64,000 bases of DNA from Moringa oleifera (GCA_021397835.1 JAJFZO010000028.1:2090001-2154000); one strand, 5' to 3'. Positions 50,915 through 62,488 are shown, counted from the first letter of the stretch. Numbers and translations: made by a program. The notes: generated by a model from the letters alone, not told the origin.

Positions 50915-51120
50915 GTTATATTTATAAAAAAATTTGTTATTTAAATTAATGAATATTATTTTTAGATAATTTATTTTGTAAAATAGATGTTGGTTAATTT
51001 ACTTATTCATTGTATCATATTTTCATCATCTATTTCAAGGGGTTTTAGTTCAATTTTTAGAGGATACTTTGCTGAATTTTTTATAAAACTTTAGTTATTA
51101 AACTAACTTTTATTAACATG

Positions 51121-51905
51121 CTTAGATGAAAGGTTGAGGGAGGCAAGGTGATGCTGAAGGGAGAGATTCGCATATTCAGGATGATAAGGAAGATACAATG
51201 ACACCATCTCGAGATGGGTTTGCTAGCTTTACTTTAGGTTCTTTTGGTTTTGCTGCTACTAAGATGTCTAGCTCAGGGAGTTTGTAGAGTACTAGTAAAC
51301 AGTAGATTTTTGTAAAGAATGACACGTAAGTATTCATAATTAATATTTGTAGTACTTTATACCATTATTTTTATAAACTGTATCAATGTTACTTACTATT
51401 ATTAATTTATTATCTTATTTGGTAGGATTGAGCCTTTGTGTAAATGTCCAGCAAAGATTTATAAGATTTTCTAAGAGAGGGTCGATCCATCTAGGTACAC
51501 ATGGAAGATAGTTTATTAAAAAAGCAAACATTTTTATTTTGAAGATTTCAACATATGTATAATTATTTACAAAAAAAATATTTTTACATTTTAACAGACT
51601 AATCTTTTTTGTTTTTTAGAAAGAAACATTTTACATAGGACGAGAAAATAGATTGCGTGGTAAAGGCCACATGGGAAGCTCGTGGCATGGACTGATATAC
51701 TGATTTGATGTTTGCATGTTGCCATAAGGTAAGAAATAAACCTTAATTTGTCCCAAATACTATATGAGAGGAGACGTAGATAGAATGGAATCAGTCATAG
51801 TACAAAGAGAAGTACGAGACCATGTCTTGTAATTGCCTGAGTTAGATGAGCAGAGCCAGATCATGTCCTTCTTGACATAGTGTCAATTCATATTCACTAT
51901 AAAAC
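51121..51905 (+). pseudogene. CACTA TNP1-like gene remnant, cut by the next CACTA
   Basis: It lies just downstream of the TNP2 remnant. Segments: KEDTMTPSRDGFASFTLGSF (51,190-51,235), a short block RIEPLCKCPAKIYKIF (51,426), and KKHFT then DEKIDCVVKATWEARGMD (51,619-51,695), matching the F.WD...V..TWE..G.DR.SD core of Ptta/En/Spm proteins. Intron-like GTAAG signals follow the first and third blocks. The reading stops before 51,988, where a different CACTA element begins, so the rest of this gene should be beyond the right edge of the window. Confidence 0.6.
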
Positions 51906-51987
51906 CGTTGTTGACACTTGGTACATAGGATATTTAAATTACTTTCATAAATATAAATGAAAATAATATTGCTATTTATTAAATATC

Positions 51988-52300
51988 ACTAGTACAAATA
52001 AAAGATTTAATGATAGTTAAAAGTGGCTTTTAATGGTAATTGTAAAACTATCATCTTTATTCATGTCGTTAAAGGGGGGCCTTTAATGACAGTTCTATTA
52101 GAATTATTGTTAAAAGAGGGCTTTTAATGACAATTTTAATGGAACTATCGTTAAAGGGGGAGCCTTTCATGATTTTAATGGCACTGTCATTAAAAGAAGA
52201 GCCTTTAATGACAGTTCTAATAAAACTATCGTTAAAGGCCCCCCTTTAATGACAGTTATGATAAAACTATCATTAAATAGAATTGTCATTAAAGGTATAT
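51988..52300. repeat. Subterminal repeats at the 3' end of the large CACTA
   Basis: About seven units alternate between 'cctttaatgacagttcta' and 'aactatcgttaaaggggg' orientations. Each pair can fold on itself. Such arrays bind the TNP1-type protein in studied CACTA elements (family knowledge). Confidence 0.9.
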
Positions 52301-52538
52301 ATTTTTTTATTGATTTCAAAATAAATACAAAATTTCTATATTCAAATTATCCAAAACCTGCAGGTATAAAATTCTTCATCTCTTTCACGTCAACCATATA
52401 CATCAATACAATTCTTCACAATATGCAACCAAAATTTTCTCCATCAAAATTAAATTATAATAAGTAAATATGACTAAACTTAGTCAGCACATAGAAGTGT
52501 ACAATTATCAAATACACTAATCACAATTCTTTTTATAC

Positions 52539-52888
52539 ACTTAAATGAAACAACTATACTATCTTTCTTCCTTCAACATAATTACACCAACACTTAAATG
52601 AAACAATTATACTATCTTTCTTCCTTCCATATAATTACACCAACACTTAAATGAAAAGCTATACTATCTTTCTTCCTTCAACATAATTACACCAACACTT
52701 AAATGAAACAACTATACTATCTTTCTTCCTTCCATATAATTACACCAACACTTAAATGAAACAACTATACTATCTTTCTTCCTTCAACATAATTACACCA
52801 ACACTTAAATGGAACAACTACACTATCTTTCTTGCTTCAACATAATTGCAACTATACTCTCTTTCTTCCTTCAACATAATTGCACCAA
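52539..52888. repeat. 53-bp minisatellite, six full units plus one partial
   Basis: Units start at 52,539, 52,592, 52,645, 52,697, 52,750 and 52,803 with 'acttaaatgaaacaacta' and end 'aattacaccaac'. Alternate units carry 'cttcaacata' or 'cttccatata', which suggests that pairs of units were copied together. A shortened seventh copy follows. It lies between the subterminal repeats and the TNP1 gene end. Confidence 0.95.
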
Positions 52889-53223
52889 CATTTCAACACC
52901 AACACTTCAATAATTCAATACCAACATTTCAATACCAAAACTCAACACTTAATACCCACACTTCAATGAAAATACTTTTTTCCTGTTATACACTTCAATA
53001 CCATTCTCACTGAAATCATCATTACTTCTTTCATATTTCAAAATACTCAAAATAATCCAATCCAAAAAAGTAATAAAAGATGAACAAAACAAAAAAAAGA
53101 AAATTTGATGTCATAATTGAACTCCATATATATAATTCATGAGTTTAAATATACATTATCATACACAATCATAAAAATTCAACTAAATAAATTCCATGTT
53201 CATGTGTATAAAATCTTTAAGGT

Positions 53224-56200
53224 TCAACTTTCTAATATGGCACTCCAAAGAAATTGTTCAACCTCCTTTCTAACTTCATCAATATCTGATTAGGTGTAAG
53301 TATCTATGTCCGCTAACTATATTTAAAAAAAAAAAGTTAGTCCAATTAAAACTTTTAGTAAGCATATTAATTAATTACTTAAGTATTTACATGAGCAAAT
53401 GCTTAAAAACTTATCATTTTCGCATATGGTATATTTCCATCACGTCTATCAACGAGTCTCTTAAAAATTTGATAATATAATATCCGCACTCAGTATTTGA
53501 AGGCTGATGTGGACACTGCATTAAAAATTTTTAATTATTATATTTTGCAAAATAAATAAAACTAACATCACATATAGGTTTAAATATACATATTTTAGTA
53601 GGAATACTCCTAGGAATGTGTCTATTGCTTGATTCCTTGATAACTTGGAATAATTTAAAAGAGACGCCAGTAGAAAATAATTAGTATTCTTAAGAGTAAA
53701 AAAAAAAACATACTAATATAAATGAAAATATTTTCACTTACGTGGACATAAGTTGATCTAGTTCTTGATAAGAACCATGGTTCAAAGGACCAAAAAATAC
53801 TGTACATAAAATTATGACACTCGACAATCACCAACATCCAGTGTTGTTATCTTAAAAATTTATGAACAAAACTATTAATAATGTCAACTAGTGTTATAAC
53901 TTACCTCAAGTTATAACGAAATATCACTACTCCTCCGTCACATGTATTTATCATTCTATTGGCTACGTGGCGAGCTTGGGTGTCTATACTTATAGACATT
54001 TCATATGACAATGCTGATAGATCAGCAAATACAAAATGCTTCCTTAAGCCAAGTGCAACTATATCTGTATAAAGTTTATTAAAATAATAAAGAGTAAGAA
54101 AAATATAAATATGATGTAGCCAAACAATAATAAACCAATAAAAATTCAAAAGACATACGTACAAAATATAAGCCTAAATAATGGTGACACTTAGCTCCTC
54201 CATGTGACAAAATTGCATGATATCTTCTCGAGCCATAAATACATGTCCATCAGAAGTAAAGACTTCAGTAAAAGGTATGTATATTGCTTCATCAGGTGCC
54301 ATCACCTTATTCACATAAGTATACGTCTTCTACAATCCTGGTGGTAGCCCAACAGAAAATACTTGCCGCGATGATTGTGGTTTTGTCAATGTTGATACTC
54401 TCTTAACTGGCAACTTACCTTGTTGCTTTACAGTCGATAGTTGAAAGAAAATTTGTGAACTTAATTGACACTAATAGGCTAAGTTTAAAATGTATTTACC
54501 AAAAACATTACCTCGTGTGTACCAACAATGACCCAATCTCGAGGCCAAGCAACAACTAAACTGAGTGAAAAAAAACATTTGTTAATCCACCGTTAAGGTT
54601 TGGGCGAGGCAACTGTGCATCACCATGAATTGCTACGTCCACTATCACCTGAACATTACCAGAAAATAATGGACACCTATGGATCATCTTATTAGGAGTA
54701 TGATCCATGAAGATAGCCCCACTTGCCATTATGTAGTTTGATGATTGGATGAACATATGGCATGGCTCACACTACAATGATCCGAAAAAATAGAAGTTAT
54801 GTTCATGATATTATTAATATCATATCTACTATGATTAACATGTAACATACTTTGTTGCCGTACGATACAAGTATAGGTGCTGATAGTGTGACTGGCATAG
54901 GTGATTGAGGTGTTGGATATTCTTCTTCTTCCAATAATCCAGTTATATTATTGCTAGCTTTACTTGAATGAAATTGCATTGCAAATTTTTCTTTCTGGAC
55001 ATCATTAATTTTGCTCGCAACAATGTTTGTCAAAACTTCTTTATACTCTATGAACCACCTCATCATCTCTGTGAACTGATGTTGATCTAATTGCATACCT
55101 TGAAGGACAATCAACTTTTCAGGCTTCCCAAAATAAGATGTCATAGTCACCTCAGATTCTTGACCTCTAATGCGTCCGAGGTGCTCAAGTGAACCAAGAG
55201 CTTTCGTCAGCACATCTTTTAGACTGAAGGTTATAAATTTACCCTGTGTGCTCTGTGTCATCAACTCATCCTACAATATTATAATAAAATTAATTAATGA
55301 ACATGAAATTTATTACTATAAATGCTATAAAAAATTTGAACTAGACTTACAATTCTTTCCACACACAATCGGCTCGCATCATTCATATATTCTCCCTTTT
55401 TATTTTGTCTTGAAGCCTTCCATAATAAGGTACGATAAATTTGAGCATCGTTACCCAATGCTTGCCATTTTTTTAACATAAAGAGTGAACATGTTAGATT
55501 TTTAGAACGTATAACTAAAGGAATATATTATCAATTATAAACATAATAAACAAAAAGTAACTTACAAATTCACTCTCCAGCCTTATAAAATCCCTTTCTA
55601 GATAAACGATGGTCATACACATTCTTCTTTCTTTTCTCTTTTTCTATTTGTCTCTTTTGTTGTAAGATCAATACATATCAACAATTAAAAAAATTTATAT
55701 AAATAAAAACTTGACTAACTATAAATGTATACCTGAAACTCTTCTATCACATAAGAGTTCACAAAGTCTTGCCACACCCCAACATCTATGACACTGCTAT
55801 ATTCTTCAAGTGAACATGACAAAAATTCCAAGTCATCAATGTGAGGGAATATGTGCTTTAATGTAAGACTGGTCTTGAAGTTCCTCCATTTGTTTGTAGC
55901 AGACTGAAGTACGTGCCTTTTCATGCTCGCATCAATATCATACGTCTCCTGCAATGTATTATAAAAAGGTAGATTACTACAAATCAAATTAATTAGCAAT
56001 AAACTAATTGAAAGGCAATAGTACATTATGTTTCATTTAACTTACCAATATTGTCTCCCAAATCTGATTTTTCATTTCATTGCTTATTGAGTGCTAATTC
56101 ATGATATTTATTGGCATCGTATTACGTATCACCACCCCAATGTAGCTATTGAATTGGATGCCATTCCTCCCAATTGGTTGACATTTATCATTTACCTCGA

Positions 56201-56309
56201 TTATGAGCTTAACATCGAAAGCACGACTCTTAATTATCTCAAGCATACTAGTGATACCTCATTTTTTCGGCCCTTAAGAACCTTCACTTGAGTGTTCAGA
56301 AGGACCCAT
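53224..56309 (-). pseudogene. CACTA TNP1/Ptta-type protein fused to a Ulp1-like C48 peptidase domain
   Basis: Exon 1 starts MGPSEHSSEG at 56,309 and includes NDKCQPIGRNG and NQIWETIL. Exon 2 (55,733-55,948) reads ETYDIDASMKRHVLQSATNK. Further exons give DAQIYRTLLWKASRQNKKG, LTKALGSLEHLGRIRGQ and VQVIVDVAIHGDAQLP, then VAWPRDWVIVGTHE. These are the hallmarks of plant transposase (Ptta/En/Spm) proteins. The C-terminal part is a C48 peptidase: KHFVFADLSALS, HWMLVIVE (His codon at 53,841), CPHQPSNTECGYY (Gln at 53,504, Cys at 53,486), ending DIDEVRKEVEQFL. The Asp of the usual YFDP motif is replaced by FEP. Stops occur at several points, for example in exon 1 and just before DIDEV. Such fusions are known in plant CACTA elements; the peptidase role in transposition is unknown. 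Confidence 0.9.
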
Positions 56310-56446
56310 CAAATCTATAAATAAAAAAATATATGGTTAGCATCATATATGCAAAACATGATTTAACATGATAAAATAAAAAAAAAATTATAAAAGACAC
56401 GATAACTTTGACACATAAGACAATTGATCACTACCTTAAAAAATAC

Positions 56447-59400
56447 TTAAACCCACAATCTTTCATCATTATCTCGAGCATACGCAAGATAATGGTCATC
56501 CATTTGGTCAAATAAATCAACAAGTGGCAAATTATTACAAAAAGACTTGTGCTCCATACTAGTATCGCATAAATCATCATCTTCATCACAGTCTTTTAGA
56601 GGTGTTGACAATACTATGGACCATTTGGCATCAATTAGATCTTCAATGTAAAATACTTGTCTTGCATATGAAGCTAATATAAACTAATCATTTCTATGTC
56701 CAATCTGATTAAGATCAACTAGTACAACTCCTAGATCTTCAATTTTAACACCACTACTATTCTCAATCTAATCACATTTGAAAACTGAAACTTTGAACGT
56801 TGTATAATCTAGTTCCCATATTTCTTATATAACTCCATAGAATGACAAATCATCTTATATTAGACTTTTATCCTTAGCACTTGAAATTTGCGTGGTGTTG
56901 GCAACTAGAGTAACACCATTATTTTGGTGGATCCTTGAATTATCTCATTGCTTTCTGTAAAACTGACAACTGTTGATGATATATCCAAGATACTTGATTT
57001 TGTTCATCATGTAACCATTTAAGTCATTTTGACTTAATAGAATTTTCAACCCTTAACTAATTTAATGCTCACTGCATATTAAGAATAAATCATTAAACAA
57101 TAATTCAAATATTATTTAATATAACAATGAACTATGAGTTTTAATATTCAATTACCTTGGTTGAACTTCACTCGTATTCATCAAAACATACAAGTACACT
57201 TGATGAAGGAGAACATTGTCAGCTTTCTCAACACTTCTACCAGTTAGAGCTTTTCCATTCCCAGTTGAGTGATCAAATACAATCTTCCATGGAGGAATCC
57301 CAATAATATCCGTAGCAAATAAATAATCAATGTAGAATTTTGATGCCTTTTCTGCAATGTACGACTCAATAATATATACCCTCAAGTCTATTACGATTTT
57401 AAACATGACCCTTTTAACACTTTCATATATCTTTCAAATGGGTACATCCATTGTAAATATATGGGATGACATAATCTTACTTCTCGGATAAGCTGAACAG
57501 TGAGGTGGACCATAATATCAAAGAAGTTAGGAGGGAAGTACTTCTTAAGCAAACAAAGTGTTGTCACAAGTTCATTTTGGATTCCATCTAACTTTACACA
57601 TCCACCACCTTTTGGTATAACAAATTGAAGAACATACAAAGTCCAATGAGAGCATATCTAACATATTTAGGTAATACACCTCGTAAAGCTATAGGTAAAA
57701 GTTATTGCATTAGGATGTGAAAATCATGCGACTTCAACCCATATAGTTTCAAGTTGTCCATGGATACTAGATTTCTGATGTTCAAAGAATACTCATCTGG
57801 GACCTTAATCTCACTGAAAACTTTATAAAACATTTTTTTTCTTCCCTAGATAAAGTATAGCATGCAGGCGGTAGAAATGTACGATTACCATGAATTTGTG
57901 GTTCCAATTTAGACCTTAACCCCATGTCTTTCAAATCCATTTTAGAAGCTAATCCATCTTTAGATTTTTTAGGAATATCAAGCAATGTCCTAAGAAGGCT
58001 ATCACAAACATTTTTTTTCAATCTGCATGACATATGGAATACGTTTGATATGCATGGACTTTTAATATGGTAAATCAAAGAAAATCGACCACTTCTTCCA
58101 ACACTGTGTAACAACATATTCTTTAACCATTGTACTTCATTTTGTCAACTTTCCCCATGAATTTACTATGAACTTTGATAAAGACTTCTTCACTGCTTAA
58201 TGATTGGGGAGCAATTCTAACTTGTTGTTCACCGTTGAAGGCCTTTTTGTGTCTACAGTAAGGATGATGCCGTGGTAAGAATCTTCTGTGTCCAACATAT
58301 GACATCTTTTTACTGTGTTTTAAGTGACTAGCTTAGGTGTTCTCAGCATAAATAGGACAAGCATAATCTCTTTTAGCAGTATAACCAGATAAATTACTAT
58401 ATGCAGGGAAATCATTGATTGTCCATAACAAAATAGGTTCCAAGTTGAATGACTCATTACGGTACGCATCAAATACTTTTACACTTGTGTTCCATAACAT
58501 TTTCAAGTCTTCTATAAGTGGAGCCAAATAGACATCAATATCATTACCAAGTTGTTTAGGACTTGATATTAGTAACATCAACATCATGAACTTTCTCTTC
58601 ATTGTTAGCCATGACGGCAAATTACAATTCACAATAATCACAAACCAATAACTATATCGACTACTCAATGTACTGTGTGGATTGATCCCATCTGCTGATA
58701 TAACAAGCCTTAAGTTTCTTGGCTCTAAAGTAAACTCTGACCACATGTATTCAACCAATTTCCATGATGGTGTATCTGATGGATGCCTCAACTGACCATC
58801 AATTTTCCTTTTATTTGAATGCCATGTAAGGTGTTTTGATATTTCAGAACTTCTAAACATTCTTCTAAATCTTGGTATTGGTGGAAAATATCACAACACC
58901 TTCGCAAGCACATCAATCTTTATTTTGTTACCATTCTTTATTGCTTTCCATCTTGAAAGTCCACAAGTTGGACATTGGACACCATCTTGAAACTCCTTCC
59001 AATATAATATGCAATCATTTAGACAGGCATGGATATTTTGATACTCCATGCCTAATGCATTCAATGTTTTCTTGGCATCGTACATGGATGCAGGCATTTC
59101 ATTATTATCAGGCAATATTTCGGCAATCAAATTTAAAAGATCACTAAAGCTTTGATCAGACTAACCATATTTTGCCTTCAAATGGTATAATTTAACTAGA
59201 GCAGATAATTTAGTGAATTTTACTAATCTAGAATACAATAATTTCTCAAAATCACAAAGTAATCTGTCAAAGTGATTAGGATTACTATCTTACTCTGCAA
59301 ATGCCTCTTATACCATTTCTACATTGTTATCAACTTCTTGGATGTACTTTACCTCCCTAACAACCTTAGCATTCCTACTAGTAGAAAACCCAATAACACT

Positions 59401-59627
59401 AGTTTCTCCGTGTGACGTCTAGTTTTGATGGTTACTATCAACTCCATATACATATAAATGATTTCGTATCTCACGCGGAGTATGACCCTTCATATTACCA
59501 CATTTAATACATGGACATCGAACTAATTCAGGGTTATCACTATCTGAACAGCACAATCGAAAAAGTTATTCACCTCTATATCATATGCCTCTGATCTTCT
59601 ATCAGCAAATATCCAAGTTTTATCCAT
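56447..59627 (-). pseudogene. CACTA TNP2 transposase pseudogene
   Basis: TNP2 is the DDE-type transposase that cuts CACTA ends. Start MDKTWIFADRRSEAYD at 59,627 with the zinc-ribbon-like VRCPCIKCGNMKGHTPREI (transposase-associated domain). Then IHACLNDCILYWKEF...CPTCGLSRWK (59,050-58,930). Core: FRSSEISKHLTWHSN, LRHPSDTPSWKLVEYMW, LRLVISADGINPHS, GNDIDVYLAPLIEDLK, TINDFPAYSNLSGY (58,860-58,333). RRFLPRHHPYC, KNVCDSLLRTLLDIP, LPPACYTLSREEK. DUF4218: YFPPNFFDIMVHLTVQLIRE and YLQWMYPFERYMK. DUF4216: VKIEDLGVVLVDLNQIGH, ending DHYLAYARDNDERLWV and a TAA stop. Stops: after SNHQN, in MQ*LLP (CAA to TAA), and at least three in DUF4216; frameshifts also occur. All domains are present, so decay is recent relative to other copies in the window. 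Confidence 0.95.
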
Positions 59628-59639
59628 TTTGAAATTTAA

Positions 59640-60600
59640 ATTACATTTAATTATTTACTTTTCAAGCATCTAATATATTAAATAAAATTTAAATAAATAA
59701 TTGATAACTATTTAATTAATTAATACAAAAAGTTAATATTTAGTTAACATTTAATTTATTACTATAAAAGCATCTAATTAACTAGCTATTAAATTAATTA
59801 ATTAAAATTTAGATAACATTTAATTATTTACTTTACAAGCATCAAATTTATTAGTTAAAATTTAAATACATAATTAATAACTATTTAGTTAATTAAGATA
59901 TAGTTAATATTTAATTAACATCTAATTAATTATTATATAAGCACTTAACTAGCTAGTAACTAATTAAAATTTAAATAACAAGCAATTTTTTAGTTTGCAA
60001 GTATAAAATTTATTAATATTAGCTAAACAAATGATTAATAATTAATTAGTTAATTAATACATAGTAAATTAATTATCATCCAATTAATTATCATACGAGC
60101 ATTTAACTAGCTAGTAACTTGATTAAAATTTAAATAACATTTAATGATTTATTTTACAATCATATAATTAATTATTTATTTATTTAAAATCTAACTAATT
60201 ATATTAATTTATGTTAACTACAAAATCAATATAATTACATTTGACAAAATGTACCAATTAATTTTACTTAAAAAAATTCATCTAAACATAAATTCATTTA
60301 TACCTAATATATAAATTCATCTAATTAACATCTAATTAATTTATCGATTAATCTAAAAATCTTAATAATTATCAAATAATAATTGCATCAATGTATACCC
60401 ATTCATGCCAAATATATTTATCCAAATATACTTACAAACCCTAAACCCAAATTTCATCAATTAATAAAAATTTACCAAACACACTTAATAAAGAACTTCT
60501 CAAAATAATATGCATTCTCAATACATTTTTTAAATCATAATTAACCAAATTGAATCAAAATTGTAAAACTTAAATTTCGTAAAAAAATTTCGAATATATA
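59640..60600 (-). repeat. AT-rich leader repeats upstream of TNP2
   Basis: Words such as 'aatttaaataacatttaatta', 'actagctagtaact' and 'tttacaagcatc(a/t)aat' recur about every 180 bp. Read in reverse complement they resemble the leader repeats at 48.5-49.5 kb. Beyond 60,200 the repeats fade into AT-rich sequence without a gene. This is the presumed untranslated leader of the TNP2 gene. Confidence 0.65.
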
Positions 60601-60754
60601 CCAAAATACTTACATGTGCTTGAATGCCAAAGATGAGCGAACGGAGGGGAGGGTGCAGATATCCTTATGAAGATTGAGACAAATGAGAGAGAAGGAAGCA
60701 AGGAGAGAGCAAATAGAAGAAGGCAGCAGAGAGGTTGTGTGGCGGCCAATAGTT

Positions 60755-61040
60755 GGCCTAGCTACTTCTAGACAGAGAACAAAGAGGAGAAGGTCAAAAG
60801 AGAGGCAATGCCGCTGCCATGCCAGCAACTGGTCTAGCTGCTTCTAGATAGAGACTAAAGAGGAAAGAGCCAGAGAGAAGCAATACGGCTACCAGCAGCA
60901 ACTTAGCTGTTTCTAGACAAAAAGCAAAAGGGAGAAAGATCAGAGAGAAGTAGCGCAGCTTCTAGCAGTTGGTTTAGTTGCTATGGACATAGAGCAAAAA
61001 GGAGAAGGATGAAAGAGAGAGTAAAAATTGCGCATGAGGT
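60755..61040. repeat. Purine-rich tandem repeat, about 70-76 bp, four units
   Basis: Units start near 60,755, 60,831, 60,901 and 60,971 with 'ggNctagctNcttctagacagag', then 'aaagaggagaaggNcagagag' and a 'gccNNccagcagcaact' word. The segment is much less AT-rich than its surroundings. It lies upstream of the transposon genes, where a promoter or enhancer-like array would be expected. Confidence 0.85.
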
Positions 61041-61079
61041 TGCTGACAGGCTTTGGAGATGAATTTAGGATCCCTATCT

Positions 61080-61300
61080 TTAAAGTAAGGTTGGACATCC
61101 TTTACCGTTGGTTCTCACAGAACTGGTGTTGAAGGCCATAGACTTTAACGTCAGTTCTACTAGAACTAGTGTTGAAGGAACAAACTTTAATGCCAATTCT
61201 AGGAGAACTGGGGTTGAAGGCACTAACCAACATTCCCTACAGCCTTTAATGCCGGTTATTCCAAAATTGGCGTTAAAGGCTATAGGGAATGTTGGTTAGT
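61080..61300. repeat. Inner block of CACTA subterminal repeats
   Basis: Motifs 'actttaacgtcagttctactagaactagtgttgaagg' (and variants) alternate orientation. They match the style at 63,715-64,000, and less closely 51,988-52,300. The block ends in a strong palindrome (61,222-61,300). Confidence 0.85.
61222..61300. repeat. Near-perfect 32-bp-arm palindrome
   Basis: The left arm starts ACTAACCAACATTCCCTA and the right arm ends TAGGGAATGTTGGTTAGT. The 32-bp arms differ at only two positions and flank a 15-bp spacer. With the preceding C the left arm begins CACTA. The captured exon starts directly after the right arm. Confidence 0.95.
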
Positions 61301-61302
61301 AA

Positions 61303-61422
61303 TACTGGCTCTTCTTTAATCAAGTTAATGGGGTCTTCATCTATGGAGGGATCCTCGATGGCCAAGGCACTGCCTTGTGAGCTTGCAAGAAATCTTGCAA
61401 CAGTTGGCCTGTTGGAGCTAAT
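61303..61422 (+). pseudogene. Captured polygalacturonase (GH28) exon
   Basis: Polygalacturonases cut pectin in the plant cell wall. The plus strand reads YWLFFNQVNGVFIYGGILDG, QGTAL then ACKKSCNSWPVGAN, followed by the splice donor GTAAGT at 61,423. This matches the family segment W.LF..VNGVSI.GG.LDGQG...WACK....CP.GA. The catalytic NTDG and DDC motifs lie in later exons, which were not found. The stop within the exon is TGA where the family has TGG (Trp). The minus-strand open frame through the same DNA is antisense to this exon and is not a gene. Confidence 0.85.
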
Positions 61423-62090
61423 GTAAGTCAACTTTGAAATGTTGTGGCCTTTGCTAAAGCTATTGGGAAAATAGTGGTTCATTGTCTATATCACAAGAGT
61501 GGATGCACTTGAGTGCACAATATATGCATTGTTCTGGGTGTGCTTTTGGGAATTCAAGTGTACATGCAACCACTAGATGCACTTTGCTGAACCTCAAGTG
61601 TGTATGCAACCAGTAATCCTCTATCCTCTGCAGCTTAACTAGCCTCTGAATCCTAACGTACAAGCTCAAACATAGTAATCATCAGGCCATGCATGTAATG
61701 ACAGGCCATCTAAGTTATCCACAATAGGAGCCTCACCAAAACAACTGGTCCAAATTTAACTGGTCTGAATCAAATATGATGGCCTGTCGTTGCAACCCAT
61801 AAACCCATAAACCACTCAGTCTTTCAATGTAGATATGCTCATACTTGATAAAACTAACTTCCAAACACTTTTTAACCATAATTCAAGTGAATGGCCTTTG
61901 ATTCATCCTCAACAACTAAAGAGAATGAAGTGGATGGTTACTATCATTATGAGTTTGAACAATGGATAAAGCTTTCATGATAATCCCATTAGTAGTGCAT
62001 ACTACAATGGGAAAAAGAAACTACTTTCAATATTATTATGATATCCTCAAAAATTTATCCATTGATGTCTTTGTTTTTCGTTAAGTTACA
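61423..62090. other. Unassigned DNA between captured fragments
   Basis: Probably intron or flanking sequence of the polygalacturonase source gene. A 60-bp near-duplicate ('aattcaagtgtacatgcaacca', 'cctcaagtgtgtatgcaacca') occurs at 61,551-61,613. No further exon is recognised. Confidence 0.4.
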
Positions 62091-62094
62091 TGGT

Positions 62095-62488
62095 TCCCAC
62101 TTTTTTTATAGATTCTAGGTAGTGACCAAATACTAACATATTGGATATGGTTTCACTGTCTTTCTCTAGTGAAATTAATACCTAGATGGAGGTATGTTCC
62201 GAAACGAATTTGATGACCTAAAAAATGCTTCATAAGACATGTTGAAGTGTTCGATAAAATGATACTTGTAGTTGTGCTCTAAGATCAAGCAAAATCAAGC
62301 TATTGAGTAGCATGAACAATGTATTAGGCTTGAACATTACCAATTCGACTTGTGTGACCATGGCCAAGAATGTCGTAATCTTGCAGGCTATCACTAAAAT
62401 AAGCAAACGGGATTGCTTATGGATAACTCTTGCTTGGGTGTTCTTCTTCAAGTTCTTGTTTTCTTATACTCTTGCCATTTGGGAGTAA
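62095..62488 (+). pseudogene. Captured ABCG half-transporter C-terminus, copy 1
   Basis: ABCG half-transporters export lipids and cuticle or suberin components across the plasma membrane. The plus strand gives SDQILTYWIWFHCLSLVK, then (frame-shifted) NEFDD, SSMNNVLGLNITNSTCVT and DCLWITLAWVFFFKFLFSY before a stop. It aligns with the last extracellular loop and final membrane helix of the plant ABCG1/2/6/16/20-type group (RD.IP.YWIWFHYLSL.KYPYE.VLQNEFDDP, then LG.NITSSTCVT and W.CLWITVAWGFFFRILFY). At least two frameshifts. An inverted copy of the same region lies at 62,725-63,132. Confidence 0.9.

Noticed and set aside
52539..52888. CRISPR-like regular repeats
   Set aside because: Units abut without unique spacers and lie within a plant CACTA element. 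It is a minisatellite.
61273..61482. Minus-strand 69-codon open frame
   Set aside because: It is antisense to the polygalacturonase exon, whose plus-strand reading is clearly the meaningful one.
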